NCBI RefSeq assembly: GCF_013376455.1
Contig: NZ_CP045504.1
Location: forward strand, 3,369,001-3,433,000
Direction: 5' to 3'
DNA from: Desulfolutivibrio sulfodismutans DSM 3696
GTDB taxonomy: Bacteria; Desulfobacterota; Desulfovibrionia; Desulfovibrionales; Desulfovibrionaceae
DNA length: 64,000 nucleotides
Below, in pieces: positions 44,895 to 52,650 of this stretch (position 1 is the first letter of the stretch; each line of letters opens with the position of its first letter). Under the pieces are notes generated by a model, which saw only the letters and a list, made by a program, of their open reading frames with translations, did no database searches and was not told where the DNA came from. A program made the translations under genes and the position numbers.

Positions 44895-45580
44895 TCAAAA
44901 CAGCCTGGGCCGTTTGGCGTCGAAGTAGAGTTCCAGTTCGCCCAAATCGGCCCAGGTTTCCAATTCCAGGTCATCCGCCGCAAATGGGTAGCCCCCCATC
45001 CGCAGCGTCCGCAGGTGCAGCAACCGGCTCACCCACGGCGACGGCTTCGCCCCCCGCCGGGGGCAGCGTTTGCACGCTGCCGCCAGCCACGGCCCGTTGG
45101 CCGCTAGACACTCGGGGCGTTTTCCGTCGCATCCGGAGAGGTGCCGGTCGACGGCGTCGGCAAAGGGCCGTCCAGCTCCTCCACAAACTCCAGGCCGCCG
45201 TCATCCAGGTCACGGGCCACGGTGGCCGCGCTCATCACGCGCTGGCAGACAAGCGCCAGGGCGTCCGGGCAGGCCTCCTCCATCAGCTCCCGCCATTCCG
45301 GGTAGTAGCCTTCGGCCTCCGGATCGGAGCTGACGGGCTTTCCCTCCACCGTGAACGCCCCGTCCGGAAACCCGGTCACGAACGCCTTCCCGTACCGGAC
45401 CTGGAGGGGATAGGGGTTTTGCACCATGAGCACCTTTTTGCCTTCCCGGCGCATGGTGGCGTTGGAATAGGCCAGCCGCTCCTTGGGCTTGGCCGGGCGG
45501 TAGTAGAGGTCGATATCCTCGCCCGTGGCCGCGAAATGCACGGTCAGGACGTGGCGGGTGGGTTTCAGTTCAAAAGCCAT
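44895..45580 (-). CDS. tail assembly chaperone, with -1 frameshift extension (gp41/gp42-like)
   Basis: The zero-frame product runs from ATG 45580 to a stop at 45104 (158 residues: VLTVHFAATGEDIDLYYRP at the start, acidic C-terminus). In the -1 frame, 90 open codons run from the slippery site at 45167 to the stop at 44895, encoding a Cys-containing segment (CDGKRPEC, ACKRCP) and ending MGGYPFAADDLELETW. The extended product would have about 228 residues. The gene pair between tube protein and tape measure with a -1 shift is the lambda G/GT arrangement, found also in Mu. The two products normally bind the tape measure during tail assembly. Confidence 0.85.
45161..45167 (-). other. -1 ribosomal slippery site CCCTTTG
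   Basis: On the minus strand the heptamer is in the correct zero-frame phase (C-CCT-TTG; pattern X XXY YYZ). After a -1 slip the frame is open for 90 codons. Confidence 0.8.
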
Positions 45581-45593
45581 GTGTCATGCTCCT

Positions 45594-46742
45594 TTAGAAG
45601 AAGGTGATGCGCCATTCATCGTCGCCGTCGCGGTCGATGCTGGCCACGAACGGCTGCTGGTAGGTGGCCAGGCCGTTGCGTTCGCCATATTTGAGATCCT
45701 CGTTGGCCGCCTGGGGCACCTCCAGCCGGATGCGGTTGCCGGGCACATTGCCGATGGTGGCCGCGATGCGGGCCGGGGTGGCGTCTTTCCAGGCCACCCA
45801 GGGATTGTATGCGGCCAGAGCGTCCACCTCGGGATCCAGGCTGCCCGTGGACCGGCGACCCGAGATGTACTGCGCCAGCAGGCCGTCCGCGCCGTTGGCG
45901 CTGACGCGCTCGGCGATGGTGTTGCCGATGTCCAGGGACAGAGCGGAGATGATGGGCTCATACGCGCCGATCACCACCCCGGCATTGACGAACACCGGCC
46001 CGGACAGATCGGTCAGGTCCGGGTTGGGCAGCACGGCTGCCGCCGGATCGGCCCACAGGCCGGTCAGGGTCCATTTGATGGTGGGAATCTTGCCCACCTG
46101 GCAGTCGATGACCGCCGTGCCCCGCGCGCCGACGATCTGATGCAGGATGCTGTCCTTGTGGTACTTGACGCAGGCGCTTTTCTGAACCTCCACGCGGGCG
46201 GTGACGGGCCGGTACTCCAGGCCCGGCGCGACGCCGCCAGCCGCCACGGTGGCCGTGGCCCCCTGCAAGCCGCCGGTGACGATCTCCGCCTCCGCAAACG
46301 TCCCTTCCACCCCGGACAGCACCAGCGTCCGGGCGTCGATGTGGTGCAGAGTGCCCGTGGCCGTGCCGCTGGTAATGGCCTCGCCGATTGCAAACTTGCC
46401 CCCGTCGTCGTCGGTCAGCGTGAGCCGGACCACGGCCGTGGCTTGCATCCCGCAGGCCAGCAGGAACGGGGCATAGTCCGGCGGCAGCACCTCGCCGCCC
46501 ACGCCCAGGCCGCCGCCGCGCAGTTCGGTGGTGACCGTGAGCTGTTGCCGCTTCGCGCCCATTTTCGACGCGGCCGGGGAAAATGTACTCCGCACGGTAT
46601 CCCGTTCGATTTTGTCGCCGGTCGGGGAGATCTCCGATCCGGAGTTGCACAGGATGCCCTTGAATTGGTCGGCGGCCGGGGCCACGCCGTAAGTGGCCTC
46701 GGTTGCGGCCAACAGGGCCATAACACGGGTTAGCAGGGCCAT
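45594..46742 (-). CDS. major tail tube protein (siphovirus type)
   Basis: The 382-residue protein begins MALLTRVMALLAATEATYG, a start common in tail tube proteins, and is beta-rich. Between about 115 and 185 it carries an inserted repeat-like beta domain (GEAITSGTATGTLHHIDA), similar to immunoglobulin-like decorations. The later KWTLTGLWADP and GYEPIISALSLDIGN-like parts match tube subunits of the long-tailed transposable phages. Position just before the frameshifted chaperone supports the call. Confidence 0.8.
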   Translation of the reverse strand: MALLTRVMALLAATEATYGVAPAADQFKGILCNSGSEISPTGDKIERDTVRSTFSPAASKMGAKRQQLTVTTELRGGGLGVGGEVLPPDYAPFLLACGMQATAVVRLTLTDDDGGKFAIGEAITSGTATGTLHHIDARTLVLSGVEGTFAEAEIVTGGLQGATATVAAGGVAPGLEYRPVTARVEVQKSACVKYHKDSILHQIVGARGTAVIDCQVGKIPTIKWTLTGLWADPAAAVLPNPDLTDLSGPVFVNAGVVIGAYEPIISALSLDIGNTIAERVSANGADGLLAQYISGRRSTGSLDPEVDALAAYNPWVAWKDATPARIAATIGNVPGNRIRLEVPQAANEDLKYGERNGLATYQQPFVASIDRDGDDEWRITFF

Positions 46743-46751
46743 CGTAACCTC

Positions 46752-47213
46752 CTAGCCAGCCACCAGATAGGGCTGGTCGATTTCGATTTGCAGAGAATAG
46801 ACGCTCATGCCGCCGCCCTGGAGTTCGCTGGCCACGCCCGTCACCGCGACCGGGAACATCCCCGGCAGCAACGTCTTGCCCTCCAGGAGCGCCGACGCGG
46901 CCCGAAGCAGCGGATAGCTGCCCGGGCTGCCGGTGCCGCCGCGCCGGGCCTTGGCCTGGTCCCCGGCGTGCTTGGCGCACACCAGCACCACGAATCCCAT
47001 GGTTTCGATGCGCCGCTGGCCCAGGTCGGCGCGCGGGCCGCCGACATAAAACGTGAGTAGGGCGGGCCACTGCTGCACGGCCGCCGCCAGGCGTTCCGGG
47101 TCCAGGTCGCCGTTGTACGGCTCCACCTGGCGCACGCCGTGGCTGGCCCGCAGGGGGGCCAGTGCGGCCAGGATAGTGTCCTCCACGGCCGTGATCTCGT
47201 AGGGCGTGCTCAC
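46752..47213 (-). CDS. Mu gp37-like (DUF1834) neck/tail protein
   Basis: The 153-residue protein has the start TAVEDTILAALAPL, YNGDLDPERLAAAVQQWPALLTFYVG and the end YSLQIEIDQPYLV, matching the DUF1834/gp37 family. The start is GTG at 47213, overlapping the stop of the gene upstream (GTGA). Mu gp37 sits between gp36 and the tail genes, as here (with a gpG-type gene in between). Role: probably tail completion. Confidence 0.8.
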   Translation of the reverse strand: MSTPYEITAVEDTILAALAPLRASHGVRQVEPYNGDLDPERLAAAVQQWPALLTFYVGGPRADLGQRRIETMGFVVLVCAKHAGDQAKARRGGTGSPGSYPLLRAASALLEGKTLLPGMFPVAVTGVASELQGGGMSVYSLQIEIDQPYLVAG

Positions 47214-47788
47214 GGGGCGACCTCCAGATACGTGCGCAGGATGCCCAGCACCGCCGCGATCCACGGATCGGGCAGCGTGCCCGAGGCCGTGAACAGGTAC
47301 GGCCGGGCCGGGATGGTGACCGCCCCGGCCCGGAAGGTCACATCCTGCTCGAAGTTAGCTTTGGACTGTTTGGCGAACCGGGATTTCCCCGTCTCCATGT
47401 TCACCTTGAAACGCAACACGCCCCGGCGCTCGGGCCGCGACACCTGGCCGCCGAATTGGTGGATAGCCGCGTAAGGCTTGTTGCTGCCGATCTCCAGGCG
47501 GCCGTCGCCCGCCTGATAGGTGATGGACCTAAACAACTCGCCGCTCACCCGCAGCATGGGACCGGGCCAGTGCCCGGCCCGCCTACGGCTGCGGATAGTG
47601 GCCGGGGCCAGCTTTTTCCAGGCCCGGCCGTCCGGGCTCTGTTCCCGCTGGTATCCCTCTTGAATCTGGGACAGCAGGGCCGTGCCCATGGCGTCCATGA
47701 TGTCCCGGGTACCACCAGCCTGCCGCCCCAGCTTGTGCAGCAGTTCCTGGACCTGGGCGTCCTCGACGCGGACAGTAAACCCGTCCAT
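47210..47788 (-). CDS. phage virion morphogenesis protein (gpG / tail S-like)
   Basis: The 192-residue protein contains GGTRDIMDAMGTALLSQIQEGY, the SPDGRAWKKLAPATI motif and SGELFRSITY...AIHQFGG, all typical of the phage virion morphogenesis family (tail completion S / Mu gpG). ATG 47788 lies 2 nt after the gp36 stop. It helps join head and tail. Confidence 0.9.
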   Translation of the reverse strand: MDGFTVRVEDAQVQELLHKLGRQAGGTRDIMDAMGTALLSQIQEGYQREQSPDGRAWKKLAPATIRSRRRAGHWPGPMLRVSGELFRSITYQAGDGRLEIGSNKPYAAIHQFGGQVSRPERRGVLRFKVNMETGKSRFAKQSKANFEQDVTFRAGAVTIPARPYLFTASGTLPDPWIAAVLGILRTYLEVAP

Positions 47789-47790
47789 GC

Positions 47791-48218
47791 CTAAAACCCC
47801 CTCATGGAGTCGCCGGTAAACGTGCGTCCGGCCCCGTCCAGGAGCACGGTGCCGCCGCCGTCGGCCACGGGGGCGGCCACGCCCGCCGCCTGGAGCACCA
47901 CCACGCCCCGGGCCAAGTCCTTGAGCTGGGCGACGGCGGCCTTGTAGTCCTCGGCCACCTTCTCGGGCGCGGCGTCGCGGTAGAGCAGATACAGGGCGAT
48001 GTCGCCCTGCCAGCGGACCACCATGTCCGGGGCGGCCGCAAACGGCACCTGATAGCCCCCGGCCCGGGCGTAGCCGTGGATGACGTTGGCCGCGTCGGCC
48101 AGGGCCAGGTCCAGCACGGCGTCCACGACCCCCCCGTGGGAGGGTCATGGATGTCCGTGAGCTGAATGAGCCGGTCCTGGCCGTAGCGGTCGACCATCCC
48201 CTGCCGCGTGGCGTACAT
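47791..48218 (-). CDS. Mu gp36-like (DUF1320) protein requiring a -1 shift at a G7 run
   Basis: The start MYATRQGMVDRYGQDRLIQLTD is the DUF1320/gp36 N-terminus. The frame is lost at the seven-G run (minus strand, 48135-48129); in the -1 frame the expected continuation VVDAVLDLALADAANVIHGYA follows and reads to the stop at 47791. The full product would be 142 residues. The run sits in the exact phase of a G GGG GGG slippery heptamer. Alternatives are a missing base in the sequence or a real frameshift mutation. Confidence 0.85.
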
Positions 48219-48452
48219 TTACTGGCCTTCCCCGGCCGGGGTTTCGGCCTTGCCGGGCTTGGCCTTTTTCCCGGATTCGGGCTCGGGGTCCGGCACGTCC
48301 AGTTCCTGGACCACGAGCATGGGCTCGGATTTCAGGGCCTCCACCTCTTCCGGGGTGAAGGCGTCAACGGGATGATCCACGGCGTGGTCCGGGTGGGCAA
48401 GCCCGGCCCGGCGGAAGCCGGACTTCTTGGCGATGATGCGCAGGATCTTCAT
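48219..48452 (-). CDS. small head-region protein (Mu gp35-like)
   Basis: The 77-residue protein starts MKILRIIAKKSGFRRAGL, contains FTPEEVEALKSEPMLVVQEL, and ends in a Lys/Pro/Glu tail. That matches the small HI1506/gp35-type proteins found right after gpT in Mu-like phages. It is directly followed by gp36. Confidence 0.75.
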   Translation of the reverse strand: MKILRIIAKKSGFRRAGLAHPDHAVDHPVDAFTPEEVEALKSEPMLVVQELDVPDPEPESGKKAKPGKAETPAGEGQ

Positions 48453-48465
48453 GGGGTCGCCTCCT

Positions 48466-49356
48466 TTAGGCCAGCCACGGCGTGACCAGCAGTTGCGCCG
48501 TGTCGCGATAGACGTTGGTCGCGCCGTTGGCGTCGCGCTCGGCCTTGAGCACCTCCAGGGCCGCCTTCTCCAGGCTGGGCGGGGTCACCAACAGCGTGGG
48601 CCGGATGCCCAGGGGCTTGCCGTTGTCGCCCTTGAAGCTGCTCATGGCCGTCCTGGCCGCCGCGTAGCTGTCCGCGTCCAGGGTCTGCTTGCTGCCGTAG
48701 GCCAGTTGCCACAACCCCAGGCCCACGTTGACCCGGGCGTCCACGCCGTAGCGGAAGAGCTTGCGGGTGAACACGGACTCGTCGTCGGGCCTGTCCATGG
48801 CCACGAAGGAATAATCCCGCCGCTTCTGGAAGATGAGCGGCTTGACGGCCCGGGTCATGTCCATGAGGAACCAGGGGGTGCCGGAGCCGCCGCCATGGTT
48901 GCTGACGCTGACCTCGGCGCCGCCAGAAAGCACGGGATGGTCGGTGTCGAAGAAGTTCTGGCCGTCGTAGCACAGGGTGGTGAACCCGGCCGCCAGCAGG
49001 GCGAACACAAGCTGGTCCGGATGCTGTTTGGCGTCGATGCCGAGCTGGGAAATCATGGGAGCGTAGACGCCCAACGAATCGTCTTCCATGTCGTCCCGGT
49101 CCACGCCGACGGTGTTCTCGAAGCTCTTGTTGCGGATGCTGAAGTCGTGAGCCATGAGGTTCTGGATCACGCGGTCGCCGACCCATTCCCGGAATCCGGT
49201 GGTCTTCCCCAGCCAGGGATAGACCTCGACGGCCTTGGTGGAGGGCACCACCATGGCGATCTTCTCGAAGTCGCTCGGCGCGCCCGCGAACGCATTCTGA
49301 AAAAGGGTCTTGAACCCGGTGTACGCGGCGGCCAGGCTGGCCTGATTGATGATCAT
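48466..49356 (-). CDS. major capsid protein, Mu gpT-like
   Basis: The 296-residue protein starts MIINQASLAAAYTGFKTLFQNAF and contains VPSTKAVEVYPWLG, RDDMEDDSLGVYAPM and the end TNVYRDTAQLLVTPWL, which match the gpT family along its whole length. It forms the icosahedral head with the scaffold/protease and cement proteins encoded upstream. The length is normal for the family. Confidence 0.95.
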   Translation of the reverse strand: MIINQASLAAAYTGFKTLFQNAFAGAPSDFEKIAMVVPSTKAVEVYPWLGKTTGFREWVGDRVIQNLMAHDFSIRNKSFENTVGVDRDDMEDDSLGVYAPMISQLGIDAKQHPDQLVFALLAAGFTTLCYDGQNFFDTDHPVLSGGAEVSVSNHGGGSGTPWFLMDMTRAVKPLIFQKRRDYSFVAMDRPDDESVFTRKLFRYGVDARVNVGLGLWQLAYGSKQTLDADSYAAARTAMSSFKGDNGKPLGIRPTLLVTPPSLEKAALEVLKAERDANGATNVYRDTAQLLVTPWLA

Positions 49357-49368
49357 GAAACGCCTCCT

Positions 49369-49767
49369 TTAGAACTCGACCCAGACGCCGTGGGCGTCCA
49401 GGTCGCGAATGGTTCCCACGGCGCTGCGGGTGCCCGTGCCGTCCGTGGCGGCCACGGTCTGGTCATCCACGGCGTAGGCCGTCCCGCCGATGTGCTGCCG
49501 GGTGATGTCGCCGGAATTGGCGAAGGCGAAGCAGCCGCGCGCCACGGTGACCACCTCCTCGCCGTCCGCGCCCTCGGCGTTGTCCGCATGATGTTCGGCC
49601 CGGCCCAGGCCCTTGAGGCCCGTGGCCGTGACGGCCGGGGTGGCGTAGCCCGTGGCCGACAGGGCCACCAGCGACCCGGCGTAAATGACCTTTCCCGCCG
49701 CCACGGGATGCCCGACGAGCTTGCCGTCCTGTTCGGGGGTGTTGCGGTCCTTGGTCAGAGCGGCCAT
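49369..49767 (-). CDS. capsid decoration (cement)-like protein
   Basis: The 132-residue, beta-rich protein with GKVIYAGSLVALSATGYA and EEVVTVARGCFAF resembles the small proteins that decorate the head surface between scaffold and major capsid genes (DUF2190-like). Its ATG follows the stop of the scaffold gene with no gap. The call rests on position and composition. Confidence 0.65.
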   Translation of the reverse strand: MAALTKDRNTPEQDGKLVGHPVAAGKVIYAGSLVALSATGYATPAVTATGLKGLGRAEHHADNAEGADGEEVVTVARGCFAFANSGDITRQHIGGTAYAVDDQTVAATDGTGTRSAVGTIRDLDAHGVWVEF

Positions 49768-50955
49768 CTATTTGCCCTCCTGCTGCATGTGCTTCTTGTA
49801 GGCGTCCTCGCCCAGGCCGAGCTGGGCGCACACCGCCCGATCCACGTCGGTCAGGCCGCCGGATGTGGGCGGCAGCCCGCCCACCGGCCCCGTGGCCCCC
49901 GGGGCCACCACGACAGGCGCGGCGTTCACCCAGGCCTCAAATCCCGACAGATCCTTGGAGGCGTAGGCCGTGGCCCATTCCTCCATGGCCGGGGCCAGCT
50001 TGCCCGTCTGCTTGGCATGGGCCACCACGGCCTCAACCCGCTCCCGGGTCCGATCCGTCTCCAGGACGGACAGGCGACCGGCCACGGCCTGGAACTGCTC
50101 CATGGGCACGTACCGGGTGGGGTCCAAGACGCCTCCGGCCCCCTGGGCCGTAAGCGTCTTGGCATGGGCGGCAACGGCCTCGGGTTTGGCGTCCGCCGCC
50201 AGCCCGAAGTCCTTGACCAGCCCGGTGAACAGCCCCGACAGGGCCGTGCCCTGGGCCGTAAGCGTCTTGGCATGGGCGACAACGGCCTCGGGTTTGGCGT
50301 CCGCCGCCAGCCCCAGATCCTTGGCCAGACCGGCGAAAAGCCCCGCCATGGCCGCCTGTCTCTCCGCCAGAGCCTTGGCGTGGGCGGCCACGCCGTCGGC
50401 CGTGGGCATGCCGGACAGGCCGAACAGGCCCGCCAGCATTGCCAGAAATTGGTTCAAATCCATGTCCTCGCCTCCGTCGTTGTCGAGCTGCGACGCCAGC
50501 GCCGTCAGCTCCAGGTTGGGGATGTTGGTCAGAGCCGCGCATTCGATGCGCGTCACCGTGCCGTCGTGCTTGAGATAGCGGTAGACCGGGGAGAGATAGC
50601 GGTATTCCCGGGCCGCCAGCCGCGCGGCCGCCGCCTCGGTCCATTCCACGCGGCCCCAGATGCCGTCCTCGCGGACGTCCAGGTCCGTGATCCACCCGGC
50701 GGCCGGGGCGGGCCTGCCGTTTTTTTCCGAATAGAGAAGCTGGTGGTCGTAATCGATGGGCAGGGGAACGCCCCGCTGATGGGCCGTGGTGGCCGCGATT
50801 ACGCCCTGCGGATCGTCCAGGCGGTACGGCCCCCGGCCGTCCCGGCAGGCGATGTCCCCCAGGGGCAGCAGATGCACCCATTCCGGAACGGGACGGGACG
50901 TTCCCAGGTCCAGGGCGTGAGCGGCACGGGCGGTTCGGGCGGTTCGCGTTTTCAT
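49768..50955 (-). CDS. Mu-like head maturation protease (gpI) with scaffold domain
   Basis: The 395-residue protein has an N-terminal protease part (WVHLLPLGDI, LPIDYDHQLLY, YLSPVY; the region to about residue 160) and a helical scaffold part. An internal ATG at 50463 with GGAGGCGAGGAC upstream could start a separate scaffold protein, as gpZ does in Mu. Two tandem 36-residue repeats (108 bp each, starting at 50141 and 50249) with AHAKTLTAQG and KPEAV lie in the scaffold part. Upstream is the hairpin at 50981. Confidence 0.88.
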   Translation of the reverse strand: MKTRTARTARAAHALDLGTSRPVPEWVHLLPLGDIACRDGRGPYRLDDPQGVIAATTAHQRGVPLPIDYDHQLLYSEKNGRPAPAAGWITDLDVREDGIWGRVEWTEAAAARLAAREYRYLSPVYRYLKHDGTVTRIECAALTNIPNLELTALASQLDNDGGEDMDLNQFLAMLAGLFGLSGMPTADGVAAHAKALAERQAAMAGLFAGLAKDLGLAADAKPEAVVAHAKTLTAQGTALSGLFTGLVKDFGLAADAKPEAVAAHAKTLTAQGAGGVLDPTRYVPMEQFQAVAGRLSVLETDRTRERVEAVVAHAKQTGKLAPAMEEWATAYASKDLSGFEAWVNAAPVVVAPGATGPVGGLPPTSGGLTDVDRAVCAQLGLGEDAYKKHMQQEGK

Positions 50956-50980
50956 GACGCCCGTCCTAGCGCACGACAAA

Positions 50981-51019
50981 AGCCCCCGTGCCCCGGACAG
51001 GTGTCCGGGGCAGGGGGCT
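50981..51019 (-). terminator. hairpin before the protease/scaffold gene (element copy 1)
   Basis: Arms 50981-50999 and 51002-51019 form 18 pairs with a one-base bulge, followed on the minus strand by TTTTG. The gap 50956-51336 holds also an ORF (50952-51176, 74 codons) whose stop overlaps the protease start as ATGA. A similar element lies at 59340. It separates portal/MuF genes from head genes. Confidence 0.65.
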
Positions 51020-51336
51020 TGCCTGCGAATGCGTTTTGCTGGTGGTGGCCATGAGGTACTCCAATTCCGGCGTTCCGGGCAAGGGGTGGGTGGGTGGTCC
51101 GTGCCCGCGCCCGGGACATGCCCCGTATGCGCACGGAGGGGCGTTTACTTGCGCGTTTACTGGGTTTTGGCGACATCGCCCCGCCCCGGGGCTTGCCAAA
51201 CGCCCCAGGGCGGCTTATTTACTCTTCACCCTTGGCCGCTCGGAGAGTCCGGGAATGTCGCTACCGGACGGGGCTGCCCTGCCCTGGCAGCAGCGGAGTC
51301 CCCCCGTGGAGGTTGCGCACCACCCGGGCGGCCATC

Positions 51337-52650
51337 TTAAAAGATTCGCTCAAACATCCCCGTGTTTTCCATGTCCTTGGGATCAATCACCCGCCCCGAC
51401 CACAGATCGTTCGTGACGACCGTCTGTTTCGTCAGTTCCTCGCCCGGGGCCGCCACCCGCATCCGCACGGCGTGGTTGACCCGCACCACCAGCTTGCCCG
51501 CGCCGTCACCGGCATCGATCAGGTACAGCAGGGCCGGGTTGGCCTTGTCCCAATAGACCGCCTCCGGCTCCCACAGGGCGTCCACCACCCGGGCGATGGT
51601 CTCCCGGGACAGCCCCACGCCGCTGGCCTGCTTGCCCTCGCGGTACAGGTGGGCGATGCCCTTATCCGACAAGGTGATGGCCCCGCACTCCGGCGGCGCC
51701 TTTTTTTCGCGCATGAAGTCGATGACCTTCTGATCCAGCGCCCCCACCACCCGCCGTTCTCCGGCCGAGATCGGCGCGCCGGTCTCCATGGCCGTCAGCT
51801 TACCCTGCACCCATTCGGACAGGTCATGCTTGAGCGCAGGCACCACGAACCGGGCCGAGGCCGCCTGGGCCGCCGCCAGATCGGCCGAGGCCTGCGGCAG
51901 CTTGTCCAGCATGGCCCGGGCCGCGTGGTTTTCCAGGGCGGCCTGCCCGGGGTTGTAGGCAAAGCCGGGGTCGATGCCCTTGGGCACATAGATTTCCTGA
52001 CCCGTGCGGGGGTTGACGTACTTTTCCATCTCGATGACCAGATCGGGGCTGATTTCGTATCCAAGCTCTCTGAGCTGCGCTTCGGAAAGCTGGATGACGA
52101 CACACCGGCAATGCCAGCCGTTTGGGGGGAAGTGCATTTTCCACCAGGGATGGTCCCCTCGTAATACGATGCCGTGCCATGCGCGGTGCTCGGGCCGCGT
52201 CTTGCCGTCCAGGATGGCCACGTACCGCAGATAGGGAGCTATATGTTTGGTGCGCTCGTAGCGCGCCCAGGTTCCGGCCGCGTGGGCCGTGCGCATGTTG
52301 GTGTCGTAGATGATCTGCAAACGCCGGGGAGAACCGAGCTGCGCCCGCACCACCTGCCCGGTGTCCGGGTGCGTCATGTCTTTTTTGCCCCACCAGCCCT
52401 TGGCCTGGAGGATCGGCGTCAGCTCGGCGGCGAACTGTTTGAGGGTGCGGCCTTCGGACTTGGCCCGCAGCACGGCCTGTTCGATGTCCTTGAGCACATC
52501 GAACCCGGCGCTTTTCGCCACGGTAAACGCCCGGGTGTGTTCGCCCTGCCACATCTCGCGCCAGTCGAACGTCGGGGTGAGCACGTGGCCCCGGGCCTCC
52601 AGGTAGGCCACGGATTCGGCGGGCGCGACGGCCTTGAATTCAATCGCCAA
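51337..52650 (-). CDS. MuF-type minor head protein (gp30) with C-terminal nuclease-like domain
   Basis: The N-terminal two thirds match phage head morphogenesis (MuF) proteins: YDTNMRTAHAAGTWAR, DGKTRPEHRAWHGIV and WHCRCVVIQLS. From about residue 310, KAPPECGAITLSDKGIAHL through YWDKANPALLYLIDAG to VRVNHAVRMR resembles the barnase/EndoU/colicin-type (PBECR) nuclease domains often fused to MuF. The start is uncertain; a TTG at 52650 overlaps the portal gene by 11 nt. It would be injected or sits at the portal vertex. Confidence 0.82.
   Translation of the reverse strand: MAIEFKAVAPAESVAYLEARGHVLTPTFDWREMWQGEHTRAFTVAKSAGFDVLKDIEQAVLRAKSEGRTLKQFAAELTPILQAKGWWGKKDMTHPDTGQVVRAQLGSPRRLQIIYDTNMRTAHAAGTWARYERTKHIAPYLRYVAILDGKTRPEHRAWHGIVLRGDHPWWKMHFPPNGWHCRCVVIQLSEAQLRELGYEISPDLVIEMEKYVNPRTGQEIYVPKGIDPGFAYNPGQAALENHAARAMLDKLPQASADLAAAQAASARFVVPALKHDLSEWVQGKLTAMETGAPISAGERRVVGALDQKVIDFMREKKAPPECGAITLSDKGIAHLYREGKQASGVGLSRETIARVVDALWEPEAVYWDKANPALLYLIDAGDGAGKLVVRVNHAVRMRVAAPGEELTKQTVVTNDLWSGRVIDPKDMENTGMFERIF

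Noticed and set aside
51260-51331. 24-codon ORF right after the MuF gene
   Set aside because: Too short, Gly/Pro-rich, no similarity pattern; not supported as a gene.
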